Assembly: GCA_020723325.1 (NCBI GenBank) | Contig: DYJD01000022.1 | Span: forward strand, 1-64,000 | DNA from: Desulfosudis oleivorans | GTDB taxonomy: Bacteria; Desulfobacterota; Desulfobacteria; Desulfobacterales; SURF-7 | Direction: 5' to 3' | DNA length: 64,000 bases | Notes under the pieces: model-generated | Told to the model about the DNA's origin: nothing | Seen by the model: the letters and a program-made list of their open reading frames with translations, nothing else | Databases searched by the model: none | Shown: piece by piece, positions 26,006-35,400 of the stretch | Layout: every line of letters begins with the position of its first letter | Numbering within the stretch: the stretch's first letter is position 1 | Position numbers and translations under genes: made by a program

Positions 26006-29000
26006 ATGCTATCCAAATTTTTTCTTGACCGTCCGGTTTTTGCCTGGGTCATCGCCATTGTCATCATGGTGGCAGGCGGCCTGGCCATCTATAATCTGCC
26101 CATTTCCCAGTACCCGCCCATTGCCCCGCCTTCCATTGCCATCGACGCCTTTTATCCCGGGGCCTCGGCCGAGACCGTGGAAAACACCGTGACCCAGATC
26201 ATCGAGCAGAAGATGACCGGTTTGGATCAGATGCTCTATCTGGCCGGCACCAGCTCCTCCTCAGGCGCGGCCCGTCTGGACCTGACCTTTGCCCCGGGCA
26301 CCGACCCGGATATCGCCTGGGCCAAGGTGCAGAACAAACTCCAACTGGCCATGGCCGGCCTGCCGGCGGTGGTGCAGCAACAAGGCGTGCGGGTCAGCAA
26401 ATCCACCCGCAACTATCTGATCATCGTGGGGTTGATATCCGAAGACGGCAGCATGGACGGCTTTGCCCTGCGGGACTATGCCCAGTCCAATTTGGAAAAA
26501 ATCCTGTCACGGGTGCCGGGGGTGGGGGAGGTGGAAAACTTCGGCTCCCAGTACGCCATGCGGGTCTGGCTGGACCCGGAAAAGCTGAACAACTATCGCA
26601 TGACCATTGAGGACGTCATCCTGGCCCTGCGGGCCTACAACGTGGAGGTCTCCGCCGGCCAGTTCGGCGGGGCCCCGGCCAAACCGGGCCAGCGCATGAA
26701 CGCCTCCATCGTGGTCCAACATCTTCTCAAGACCCCGGAAGAGTTCGCCGCCATCCCCTTGCGCATCAATCCGGACGGCTCCATGGTGCGGGTGGGTGAT
26801 GTGGGGCGCACGGAATTGGGCACGGACCGCTATGATATCGTGGCCAACTTCAACGGTAAACCCGCGGCGGGCATGGCCATCCGCATGGCCGCCGGCTCCA
26901 ATGCCCTGAAAACCGCCGATGCCGTAAAGAAAAAGATGGAAGAAATGAGCCGCTATTTTCCGCGGGGCATGAAGGTGATCTACCCCTATGACACCACGCC
27001 CTTTACCAAGGTGGCCATTGAGGAAGTCTTCAAAACCTTGCTCGAGGCGGTGCTCTTGGTCTTTCTGGTCATGTATCTGTTCATGGGCAACATCCGGGCC
27101 ACCCTGATCCCCACCATCGCCGTGCCGGTGGTGTTGCTGGGGACCTTTGCCGTCCTGGGCATGTTCGGCTTTTCCATCAACATGCTCACCATGTTCGCCA
27201 TGGTGCTGGCCATCGGCTTGCTGGTGGACGACGCCATTGTGGTGGTGGAGAACGTGGAGCGCATTATGAGCGAGGAGGGGCTGCCGCCCCGGGCGGCGGC
27301 CGCCAAATCCATGGACGAGATCACCAGCGCCCTGATCGGCATCGGGCTGGTGCTGGCCGCGGTCTTCGGCCCCATGGCCTTTTTCCCGGGCTCCACCGGC
27401 GTCATCTACCGCCAGTTTTCCGTGACCATCGCCTCGGCCATGCTGCTGTCCGTGGTGGTGGCCCTGGTGCTCACCCCGGTATTGTGCGCCACCTTTCTCA
27501 AACCGGTGCCCAAGGGACATCAGCCTTCCGAGCATGCCATATTTTTCCTGCGGCCCTTTTTCCGCTGGTTCGACCGGGGTTTTTTCCGCTCCCGGGACAT
27601 CTATGTGGCCATTGTCAAGCATGCCCTGGCCAAGAAATTACGCTACCTGTTCGTGTTTCTTATCATTGTGGGATCGGTGGGGTTCCTGTTGCAGCGCATG
27701 CCCACCGCTTATCTGCCCAATGAAGACCAGGGCATCCTGCTGATCCAGGCCATGCTGCCTTCCGGTGCCACCCTGGAACAGACCGAAGAGGTCATGAAAC
27801 AGATCCGGGAATATTTTCTGACCCAGGAAAAAGAGGCGGTGGAATCCTTCCTGTCGGTGTGCGGTTTGAGTTTCAGCGGCCAGGGCCAGAACATGGCTTT
27901 TGGTTTTGCCAAACTGCGGGACTGGAAACTCCGTCCGCGCAAGGACCTCAAGGCCGAGGCCGTGGCCGGCCGGGCCATGCGGCGTCTGTCTCAGATTCGC
28001 AATGCCATGGCCTTTGCCTTTCCGCCGCCGGCGGTGATCGAACTGGGCAATGCCACGGGGTTCGATTTTCAACTCCAGGACCGCGGCGGCCTGGGCCACG
28101 CCGGCCTGATGGCGGCCCGCAACCAATTGCTGGGCATGGCGGCCCAGGACCCGCGCCTTACGAGGGTGCGGCCCAACGGCATGGAGGATGTGCCCGAATA
28201 CCGGGTCAATGTGGATTGGGACAAGGCCGGGGCCCTGGGCCTGCCCATCACTTCCATTCACAACACCATCGCCGCCGGTTTCGGCGGGGCCTATGTGTCC
28301 GACTTTATCCAGGCCGGCCGGGTCAAGCGGGTCTTTGCCCAGGCGGATGCGCCCTATCGCATGCTGCCCAAGGATTTAAACAGGCTGTATGTGCGCAATG
28401 CCGCCGGCAAGATGGTGCCCTTTTCCGCCTTTGCTTCAGGGAATTGGACCTACGGCTCTCCGAAACTGGAGCGCTACAACGCCTTCCCCGCCATCAACAT
28501 CTGGGGCGAACCTTCGCCGGGCCGAAGTTCCGGCGAGGCCATGCAGGCCATGATCGAATTGGCGGCCAAACTGCCCCCGGGCATCGCCTTTGACTGGACC
28601 GGGATCTCCTACCAGGAACGTATGGCCGGCGCCCAGGCCCCCATCCTGTATGCCTTTTCCGTGCTGGTGATTTTCCTGTGCGTGGCGGCCCTGTATGAAA
28701 GCTGGACCATCCCTTTTGTCAACATGCTGATGCTGCCCCTGGGGGTGTTCGGCGCCATTGCGGCCAGCTCTCTGCGGGGGTTGCCCAATGATGTGTATTT
28801 TCAGATCGGCTTTCTCACCACCCTGGGGTTGTCCACCAAAAACGCCATCCTGATCATTCAGTTCATCAAGGAGCGGATGATGAAAGGGGCCGGGCTGATG
28901 GAAGCCACCCTGGGGGCGGTGAAGACCCGGTTCCGGCCGGTGATCATGACCTCCCTGGCGTTTTTCTTCGGCGTGCTGCCCCTGGCCATGGCCACCGGCG

Positions 29001-29191
29001 CCGGGGCCGGCGCGGAAAATGCCATCGGCACGGCGGTTGCCGGCGGAATGCTGTCCGCCACCTTCATCGACCTGGTCTTTATTCCGCTGTTTTTTGTGAT
29101 CATCTCCAGCGTGTTCGGTCGGGCCAAACACCCGCAAACCGCAAAACAGCAACCTGATGCAACCTTGTCAACTTCCGGGGGGGAACGGTAA
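26006..29191 (+). CDS. RND multidrug efflux permease (AcrB/MexB, HAE-1 family)
   Basis: 1061-residue proton-driven inner-membrane pump. It starts with the typical FFLDRPVFAWVIAI. The proton-relay residues are visible: the Asp pair in AIGLLVDDAIVVVENVERIM and the Lys in LGLSTKNAILIIQFIKE. Twelve membrane helices and two large periplasmic loops are at the expected places; FGSQYAMRVWLDPEKLN and QAGRVKRVFAQADAPYRM are porter/docking segments. Length is normal. Its stop overlaps the ATG of the outer-membrane gene by one base. Confidence 0.97.
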   Translation: MLSKFFLDRPVFAWVIAIVIMVAGGLAIYNLPISQYPPIAPPSIAIDAFYPGASAETVENTVTQIIEQKMTGLDQMLYLAGTSSSSGAARLDLTFAPGTDPDIAWAKVQNKLQLAMAGLPAVVQQQGVRVSKSTRNYLIIVGLISEDGSMDGFALRDYAQSNLEKILSRVPGVGEVENFGSQYAMRVWLDPEKLNNYRMTIEDVILALRAYNVEVSAGQFGGAPAKPGQRMNASIVVQHLLKTPEEFAAIPLRINPDGSMVRVGDVGRTELGTDRYDIVANFNGKPAAGMAIRMAAGSNALKTADAVKKKMEEMSRYFPRGMKVIYPYDTTPFTKVAIEEVFKTLLEAVLLVFLVMYLFMGNIRATLIPTIAVPVVLLGTFAVLGMFGFSINMLTMFAMVLAIGLLVDDAIVVVENVERIMSEEGLPPRAAAAKSMDEITSALIGIGLVLAAVFGPMAFFPGSTGVIYRQFSVTIASAMLLSVVVALVLTPVLCATFLKPVPKGHQPSEHAIFFLRPFFRWFDRGFFRSRDIYVAIVKHALAKKLRYLFVFLIIVGSVGFLLQRMPTAYLPNEDQGILLIQAMLPSGATLEQTEEVMKQIREYFLTQEKEAVESFLSVCGLSFSGQGQNMAFGFAKLRDWKLRPRKDLKAEAVAGRAMRRLSQIRNAMAFAFPPPAVIELGNATGFDFQLQDRGGLGHAGLMAARNQLLGMAAQDPRLTRVRPNGMEDVPEYRVNVDWDKAGALGLPITSIHNTIAAGFGGAYVSDFIQAGRVKRVFAQADAPYRMLPKDLNRLYVRNAAGKMVPFSAFASGNWTYGSPKLERYNAFPAINIWGEPSPGRSSGEAMQAMIELAAKLPPGIAFDWTGISYQERMAGAQAPILYAFSVLVIFLCVAALYESWTIPFVNMLMLPLGVFGAIAASSLRGLPNDVYFQIGFLTTLGLSTKNAILIIQFIKERMMKGAGLMEATLGAVKTRFRPVIMTSLAFFFGVLPLAMATGAGAGAENAIGTAVAGGMLSATFIDLVFIPLFFVIISSVFGRAKHPQTAKQQPDATLSTSGGER

Positions 29192-30600
29192 TGATGAAGA
29201 AACAAATGCTGGCGGTTTTGGGCTTGATCGCATGTTGGTACGGCTGCACCCTGGCTCCGGAATACACCCGGCCGGAAGCGCCCATTCCGGCCGAGTGGCC
29301 CAAGGGCGAGGCCTACAAAAACACGGAGATGCCGGCCGGGGCCGTAAAAATTCCGGAACTGAGCCGGAAGGAGTTTTTCCGCGATTCGAAACTGCAAAAA
29401 ATTATAACCCTAGCCTTGGACAACAATCGTGATCTGCGCTTGGCCGCCTTGAATGTGGAACGGGTGCGGGCCCTTTACGGCGTGCAACGCTCGGAACTTT
29501 TTCCGGTGGTGAACGCGGTGGGCACCTTCAGCAAACAGCGCAATTCCGAGGACCTCATAACCCCCGGCGACCCCCGCATCCGGGAACAGTATGGGCTGAA
29601 TCTGGGGATCGCCGCCTGGGAGCTTGATTTTTTCGGCCGGATCCGCAGCCTGTCGGACCAGGCCCTTTCGACCTATCTGGCCACGGAAGAGGCCCGGCGC
29701 AGCGCTGAGATCGCCCTTGTGGCCGAAGTCGGCCGGGTGTATCTGACCCTGGCCGCGGACCGGGAGAACCTCAAGATCGCAGGCGCCACCCTGGCGGACC
29801 GGCAGGCCGCCTATGCCTTGATTCAAAAGCAGTATGAGGTCGGGCTGGCCGCCAAGTTGGACCTGCGTCGGGCCCAGACCCAGGTGGATGTTGCCCGGGA
29901 AGATTTGGCCCGCTTTACTCAACTTTCGGCCCAGGAACAAAACGCCTTGAATCTTCTGGCCGGGGGGCCGGTGGCGGAGGAACTCCTGCCGCCGGACCTG
30001 AGCAGCCTGAGTCCCACCAAAGCCGTGTTTGCCGAACTGCCCTCGGCGGCCTTGCTGAACCGGCCGGACATCCTGGCGGCGGAGCATCGCCTGAAAGGGG
30101 CCTATGCCTTTATCGGCGCGGCCCGGGCCGCCTTTTTCCCGCGCATTTCCCTGACCACCTCCATCGGCACCGCCAGCGATAAGCTCTCCGGTCTTTTCGG
30201 CGCGGGCACGGACACCTGGACCTTTGCCCCCCAGATCGTCATGCCCATCTTCGACGCCCGTACCTGGGCCGCCTTTCGGGTCAGCAAGGCCGAGCAGGAT
30301 ATCGCCTTGACCCAGTATGAAAAGGCCATCCAGACCGCCTTCCGGGAGGTGGCTGATACTCTTGCCGTGCAAGGCACGGTGGACAAGCAGATCGCGGCCC
30401 ACGAATCCCTGATCGAAGCCGTGGCCGAAACCCATGACCTATCCAAAAAACGTTATGAAAAGGGCCTGGACAGCTACCTGAGCGTCCTTGATTCCCAGCG
30501 CTCCCTCTATGCGGCCCAGCAGGGTCTGGTGGGCTTGCGCTTGACCCGGCTGGCAAGCCAGATCAGATTATATGCCGTATTGGGTGGCGGGGCGGAATAA
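29191..30600 (+). CDS. Outer-membrane efflux lipoprotein (OprM/NodT family)
   Basis: 469-residue TolC-like channel subunit. Signal peptide with lipobox IACWYGC; the mature protein opens APEYTRPEAPIP, typical of the NodT/OprM group. Two outer-membrane-efflux repeats follow (about 60-260 and 275-460), with LALDNNRDLRLAALNVERVR, GLAAKLDLRRAQTQVDVARE and RYEKGLDSYLSVLDSQRSLY. It completes a three-part pump with the two preceding genes. Confidence 0.96.
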   Translation: MMKKQMLAVLGLIACWYGCTLAPEYTRPEAPIPAEWPKGEAYKNTEMPAGAVKIPELSRKEFFRDSKLQKIITLALDNNRDLRLAALNVERVRALYGVQRSELFPVVNAVGTFSKQRNSEDLITPGDPRIREQYGLNLGIAAWELDFFGRIRSLSDQALSTYLATEEARRSAEIALVAEVGRVYLTLAADRENLKIAGATLADRQAAYALIQKQYEVGLAAKLDLRRAQTQVDVAREDLARFTQLSAQEQNALNLLAGGPVAEELLPPDLSSLSPTKAVFAELPSAALLNRPDILAAEHRLKGAYAFIGAARAAFFPRISLTTSIGTASDKLSGLFGAGTDTWTFAPQIVMPIFDARTWAAFRVSKAEQDIALTQYEKAIQTAFREVADTLAVQGTVDKQIAAHESLIEAVAETHDLSKKRYEKGLDSYLSVLDSQRSLYAAQQGLVGLRLTRLASQIRLYAVLGGGAE

Positions 30601-31047
30601 AGAACAGCGCTAGGGAAATTGGTGGGCACAGCCCACCCTACATTGATATTTGGCCGAAAGGTGATCGGCAAGGCTTGGCATTGACCCTGGGCTTTTTACA
30701 AATGTAGGGTGGGCTATGCCCACCTTAAAAAACTGAATGAAAAATGAAAATAGCAATCCAAGACAAGAATGCATAGGGAATTACCCCATACGGATACTTC
30801 CTATCCCGCATCCCGGCCCCTGAAACCCGCACGCCGGAGATAGTTGTCCGTCAGGACCCGCCGTGTAAGCGACCACATTGCCGTGTTACGTCTTCAAATG
30901 CCCATGACCGCAAATCATAATGTAATTGTCCTCCCGTAATATTGTTTTGGGGAAGCAGACGGCATATCCTTGCTTTCATTCCAGAGCGGATTTTCCGTCG
31001 GGCCTTGAATGGAAATAAGGACGAACCCAAAGCAGGAACAGCGAAAA
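30601..31047. other. Intergenic region between efflux operon and SDR gene
   Basis: About 450 bases without a convincing gene. The first part holds the inverted-repeat element at 30622-30723. The rest shows no clear open frame or promoter match. The reading frame start at 31009 for the SDR gene has no Shine-Dalgarno, so I treat 31048 as the start. Confidence 0.5.
30622..30723. mobile_element. MITE-like inverted-repeat element
   Basis: 102-base element bounded by 23-base inverted repeats, left 30622-30644 (GTGGGCACAGCCCACC...) and right 30701-30723, with one mismatch. Each arm is itself near-palindromic (GTGGGC..GCCCAC). It is non-coding and may also stop transcription from the efflux operon. 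Confidence 0.65.
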
Positions 31048-31896
31048 ATGAAAAAATCCTTTCACCAATGCACAGCCGTCATCACCGGTGCGGCTTCCGG
31101 AATCGGCCGGGAATTGGCCCAAGTCCTGGCCAGGGACCGCTGCGATCTTCTGTTATCCGACATCAACCCTACCGGGTTGGAGAAAACCTTGGAACTTGTC
31201 CGACAGGTCGGAGGCATCGGCGAGACGCATCTTTGCGATGTTTCCCAATTGGACCAGGTCATGGCCATGGCAGACCATTGCTTTGGCAAATGGGGCAGGA
31301 CAGATATCCTGATCAACAACGCCGGGGTGGCTGTCAGCGGCGTCACCGGCAGTATCCCCATTGCCGACTGGCAATGGGCCATGAATGTCAACTTCTGGGG
31401 GGTGCTGCATGGCTGCCACGCCTTCATCCCCCGGATGAAAAAGCAGAACCATGGCCATATCCTGAATGTGGCCTCCATTGCCGGTATCGTCTCCATTCCG
31501 GAAATGGGGCCCTATAACGCTGCCAAGGCGGCGGTGATTGCTCTTTCCGAAACCCTGCGAAGCGAACTCGCGCCCGCCCAAATCGGGGTCAGCGTGCTGT
31601 GTCCCTCGCATATCAAAACCAATCTGCTGAACAACATGCGCTATACGGATGAATTCCAGCGGATCATGGCCAACACGGGCTTTGACCATGCCCGCATCAC
31701 CCCGGCCGAAGCGGCGGAGGCCACGGTCAAGGCCATGAAAAAGAATAAGCTGTACATCATCCCCCAGGGACCGGCCAAATCCGCTTGGCTGTTCAAACGC
31801 ATGGCGCCGGCGCTGTATTTTGCCTGCCTTTCAAAATTGACCCGGGCGAGTTGGGGCAAACGTTTCATGCTTCAGCTCAATCGGCTGGGATTTTGA
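31048..31896 (+). CDS. Short-chain dehydrogenase/reductase (SDR)
   Basis: About 282 residues. The Rossmann motif TGAASGIG (about residue 14), NNAG (about 92), the catalytic Ser in NVASIAG and Tyr/Lys in YNAAKAA are all present, so this is an active classical SDR of the NAD(P)-dependent type. The C-terminal extension (SAWLFKRMAPALYFACLSKL) is hydrophobic and may touch the membrane. First gene of a run with two acyl-CoA dehydrogenase-type genes and an acetoacetate decarboxylase-like gene, so it likely acts on a ketone or hydroxyacyl substrate. Confidence 0.9.
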   Translation: MKKSFHQCTAVITGAASGIGRELAQVLARDRCDLLLSDINPTGLEKTLELVRQVGGIGETHLCDVSQLDQVMAMADHCFGKWGRTDILINNAGVAVSGVTGSIPIADWQWAMNVNFWGVLHGCHAFIPRMKKQNHGHILNVASIAGIVSIPEMGPYNAAKAAVIALSETLRSELAPAQIGVSVLCPSHIKTNLLNNMRYTDEFQRIMANTGFDHARITPAEAAEATVKAMKKNKLYIIPQGPAKSAWLFKRMAPALYFACLSKLTRASWGKRFMLQLNRLGF

Positions 31897-31921
31897 TGGA
31901 AAACCACAAGGAATAGCGTTT

Positions 31922-33430
31922 ATGTTTACCAATATTTTCCTACCGGACTATGTCGATCCCGCCGGTCTTTCCTTTGCGGATCTGAACTGCAACCTCGCCG
32001 CCATTTCAAGGCAGCCCCGGGCCATTACCCGGGAAGTCAAAACCGTGATAAAGCTGGCCCGGACCTTCAATGAAGCCGTGGTCCGGCCCCAAGCCCTGGA
32101 AATGGACCGGCAGATCCAGGCTGATCCGGATTACCTGTCCTGGGAATGGGTTCAGGAAGCCAACCGCCATGGTTTCTACACCATGTGGATCCCCAAGATG
32201 TTCGGCGGCAAAGGCTACTCCTTTGCTTCCCTGGCCTATTTCCTGGAGGAAATCAGCTCCTGCTGCGTGGCCATGGGCAACCTCATCGGCGCGCATTATC
32301 TCGGCCTTGCCACTTTGGTGGCCTCCTGGAACCTCTCCCTGACCCGGAAACTGAGTGCCGAAGTGATCCACGGCGAAAAAACCGGCAAGCCCTGTTTACT
32401 GGATTTTGCCATTACGGAACCGGAATCCGGCACCGACACTTCCGAGGCGGATCTGCTGGACAAGGGCCGGGTGGCCTGCCAGGCCGTGCGGGAAAACGGC
32501 GGGTATCGGGTCAACGGCACCAAGGTGTTCATATCCAACGGCCATTTTTCCACCTGGCACTTGGTGCTGGGCTACGAGGATGTGACCAGGCCTTCGGAAA
32601 CCTTCTTGTTTTTTGCCGTCCGCCGTGACGCTGAAGGATTTTCCCTGGGAAGAAAAGAACATAAAATGGGGCAGAAAGCCTGCCCGGCAAGCGAGTTGAT
32701 TTTGAAGGATTGTTTTGTAACCGACGCGTTAGTGTGCTTGGATCGAAGGCAAACCCGCCGGCTCGCTTTGTCCCATCGGGAAATCTATCAAATCATCTTT
32801 GATTCCATCTGTTCGTCATCCAAGGCAGGGGTCTGCGCCTTCGGGGCCGGCATCGCCCGGGGGGTGTATGAAACTGTATTGGGTTTTGCCGCAGATACTA
32901 AAATAAACGGCAGCTTCATGTTGAACCTGGAATGGGTCCAATGCCGGCTGGCGGATATGCTGCGGAATGTGGTTGTGGCGCGATTGCTCTATGCGGAAGT
33001 CAATTTCGCCAACGGCTTGTATGGTCTGAACAAAATGCTTCAGGTCAAACCCCTGTATTATTTTTTCAGATACTTGCCTTGCCGGTTGGTGCTGGCCCTG
33101 TCCGGACCCATGGTAAAATACACCTGGTTTCAAAGCATTCTCCGCAAAATCCAATTCGACTGGAAAAAACGCACGGAATTGGAACGGACAACCGGTTGGG
33201 CTGCCATGGCCAAATTCACGGGCTCGGATCTGGCCATGGAAAATTGCCGGATGGGGCTGGCCTTGATGGGACAGGCCGGCGCACGCCATGCCCATCAGGT
33301 GGAAAAGTTTTTCCGGGATGCTAAATTGCTTCAGATTTATGAAGGCACCAACCAACTCAACCGGATGGAAGCCTTTAAAAATCTCATTGGAAGAAACCGA
33401 AATGATGTTCACATGTTTACAGACCGATAG
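31922..33430 (+). CDS. Acyl-CoA dehydrogenase
   Basis: 502-residue flavoprotein that oxidises acyl-CoA at C2-C3. The FAD/substrate middle domain has LLDFAITEPESGTDTSEADL and GYRVNGTKVFISNGHFSTWH. The catalytic Glu is at about residue 474 in LLQIYEGTNQLNR. It is longer than the classic 380-residue forms, with an insertion of roughly 60-80 residues before the C-terminal helices (around ALSGPMVKYTWFQSILRKIQ). Lies between the SDR gene and a second, degenerate acyl-CoA dehydrogenase-like gene 11 bases downstream. Confidence 0.92.
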   Translation: MFTNIFLPDYVDPAGLSFADLNCNLAAISRQPRAITREVKTVIKLARTFNEAVVRPQALEMDRQIQADPDYLSWEWVQEANRHGFYTMWIPKMFGGKGYSFASLAYFLEEISSCCVAMGNLIGAHYLGLATLVASWNLSLTRKLSAEVIHGEKTGKPCLLDFAITEPESGTDTSEADLLDKGRVACQAVRENGGYRVNGTKVFISNGHFSTWHLVLGYEDVTRPSETFLFFAVRRDAEGFSLGRKEHKMGQKACPASELILKDCFVTDALVCLDRRQTRRLALSHREIYQIIFDSICSSSKAGVCAFGAGIARGVYETVLGFAADTKINGSFMLNLEWVQCRLADMLRNVVVARLLYAEVNFANGLYGLNKMLQVKPLYYFFRYLPCRLVLALSGPMVKYTWFQSILRKIQFDWKKRTELERTTGWAAMAKFTGSDLAMENCRMGLALMGQAGARHAHQVEKFFRDAKLLQIYEGTNQLNRMEAFKNLIGRNRNDVHMFTDR

Positions 33431-33441
33431 GCGGTAATCCC

Positions 33442-34560
33442 ATGAAACAGACAGAGCAGAACGAATACAAGCTTCTCCAGGGAACATCCCGGGAATTCGC
33501 CCAAAAGGTGCTGCTGAAACACCGGGCGGAGAATGACCGCTATCCACTTGGGAATCTGGACCCGGTTGTTTTTGACAAAGCCTATGAAATGGATTTTTTT
33601 CATCTGTGGCTGCCGGAAAAAATGGGCGGCCTGGACCGCCACCTCGGCAAACTGTGCACCATTCTAACCAATATCGCGGAAGTAGATGCCAGCATGGCAA
33701 CGGCCGTGCTCACCACTGCCATGGCCCAGGAAATCATGCTCCAGGCCGGCGCATTAGATCGCCTGGCGGAGGTTTACGGCCGATGCGCCGCCCCCATGGA
33801 TGCCCTGCTGGCTTTTGCGGCCTTCGGCAACCCCCTGGAGCAGCCCCCGGAAATCTCCGTGATGGAAAAGGACGGCAGGCTGAGCCTCACCGGAAAAGTC
33901 AAAGGCATGGTGTTGGGCAACCTGGCCAAACATCTGATCGTTCCCGGCCGTTTTTCCAACGATGCGGACAACTCCTATTTGCTGGTGCCCTCGGCCCAGG
34001 CAACCATGCGGATCGGAGAACCGGTGCTCGGCCTGGGCCTGCGCGCCTGCCCACTGGTGGATATTGATTTCAATGAAACCACAGGATTTCTCGTGGGGGC
34101 AAGGGGAAAGGCCGCGGAATATTACTGGCGCATGTACGACCAATTCATTTTGGCCGGTGCCGCCGTGGCTGTGGGCATCATGCGCGGAGCATTCACCGAT
34201 GCCTTGAAATACAGCCAAGCCCGCATACAAGGCGGAAAAAAAATTGGGGCTTGGAGCGAAGTGCAATTGCTTTTGGCAGACATGGCCTTGAAAGTCAAAA
34301 GTTCAGAATTGCTTATAGAGCATGCCGGCACGGGCAGCGGAATTAATGCCATTCATGACAATATTGCCGCCGGCCTAACTGTAATGGAGCATGCCGGGCA
34401 TGTGACCTCCGACGGCGTTCAGATCCTGGGAGGCTACGGCTACATGGAGGAGTACAGCCAGGAAAAACGTTTTCGCGACGCCCAGCATTTGCAAGCCCTG
34501 TTCGGGATTTCCTATTTGAAAAAAATCCATTTTATAAAAACCTGTTACAAATTGGCCTGA
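33442..34560 (+). CDS. Acyl-CoA dehydrogenase-like protein lacking the usual catalytic Glu
   Basis: 372-residue protein with the acyl-CoA dehydrogenase fold (FFHLWLPEKMGGLDRHLGKL at the N-terminus and HVTSDGVQILGGYGYMEEYS near the C-terminus). Where the family has the catalytic Y-E-G-T block, this protein reads DAQHLQALFGISYLKKIHFI, with no Glu. The Thr/Ser-rich FAD-contact motif of the middle domain is also weak. It may be a non-catalytic partner of the preceding enzyme or use a base elsewhere, as isovaleryl-CoA-type enzymes do. It is directly downstream of the intact paralogue. Confidence 0.85.
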   Translation: MKQTEQNEYKLLQGTSREFAQKVLLKHRAENDRYPLGNLDPVVFDKAYEMDFFHLWLPEKMGGLDRHLGKLCTILTNIAEVDASMATAVLTTAMAQEIMLQAGALDRLAEVYGRCAAPMDALLAFAAFGNPLEQPPEISVMEKDGRLSLTGKVKGMVLGNLAKHLIVPGRFSNDADNSYLLVPSAQATMRIGEPVLGLGLRACPLVDIDFNETTGFLVGARGKAAEYYWRMYDQFILAGAAVAVGIMRGAFTDALKYSQARIQGGKKIGAWSEVQLLLADMALKVKSSELLIEHAGTGSGINAIHDNIAAGLTVMEHAGHVTSDGVQILGGYGYMEEYSQEKRFRDAQHLQALFGISYLKKIHFIKTCYKLA

Positions 34561-34601
34561 CAAGTACAAAAGCGGACTTTCGGCCTGTAAAAGGAGAACA
34601 T

Positions 34602-35381
34602 ATGAACACCCACAGCTATCCGGCAAAGGAGTTTTTTTCCGGAATCGTCCAGACCTATCACAAGGATTACGATGTCACCCTGCCGATCTTCTACTATGAC
34701 GCCGCGGCCTTCTCCGGCATCTTCACGGCACCCACCTGTCGCGTGAAGGCCTATATGCCTTTTCCGGGGATCACCCCCCTGGAAATATTTCCTGGAAGAT
34801 CCCTGATCGCGGTTTCCGCATTTGAATACCGGGATACCGACATCGCCCCATACAATGAATTCTCAGTGGCCGCCCTGGTTGCCTTTCCAAGCCGCCAGAT
34901 CACCGGGCTCAGCCTGGCCGCGCAATTGTTGCGCAACCGCCTTAAAATCGTCATTCTGTCCCTGCCGGTGACCTCGGAAAGAGCCAGGAAAGGCGGTGTT
35001 GAAATGGGCGGATATCCCAAATTTCTGGCGGATATCGAATTCAGTGAAAAGGCCGGCAAACGCGTGTGCGTGGTTTCCACAAGCGGCAACCGTCTGCTGA
35101 CCTTCCACGGCGGGATCATCCCTAGGAAAAAGGGACCGAGCTCCCATGTGAAGATCTTCACCACCGTCCAGGGCACGCCCATGGGTGCCAACCTCTACCT
35201 GAATCAGTTGGAATTCGCCCAGACTTCAGGTTGGGGTAAATGCGGCCTGGATCTCGGGCGCGGCCATGCCCTATGCGACATCCTTGCCGATCTTCAGTTG
35301 GGCAAAAATCCGCTGGTCTACCAGTTCTGCCCCAAATACGAAGCCATTCTGTTCAATACCAAAAATCTCATGGACATCTGA
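34602..35381 (+). CDS. Acetoacetate decarboxylase family protein
   Basis: 259 residues of the ADC-like fold. The loop IAPYNEFSVA and the block GVEMGGYPKFLADIEFSE supply the acidic residues and the Lys expected for Schiff-base chemistry in acetoacetate decarboxylase. Family members also act as other decarboxylases or aldolase/dehydratases, so the reaction is uncertain. A good AAAGGAG precedes the ATG. Last gene of the SDR-acyl-CoA dehydrogenase run; convergent with the AraC regulator. Confidence 0.85.
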   Translation: MNTHSYPAKEFFSGIVQTYHKDYDVTLPIFYYDAAAFSGIFTAPTCRVKAYMPFPGITPLEIFPGRSLIAVSAFEYRDTDIAPYNEFSVAALVAFPSRQITGLSLAAQLLRNRLKIVILSLPVTSERARKGGVEMGGYPKFLADIEFSEKAGKRVCVVSTSGNRLLTFHGGIIPRKKGPSSHVKIFTTVQGTPMGANLYLNQLEFAQTSGWGKCGLDLGRGHALCDILADLQLGKNPLVYQFCPKYEAILFNTKNLMDI

Positions 35382-35400
35382 CTCCCAGCCGGAGATAAGT

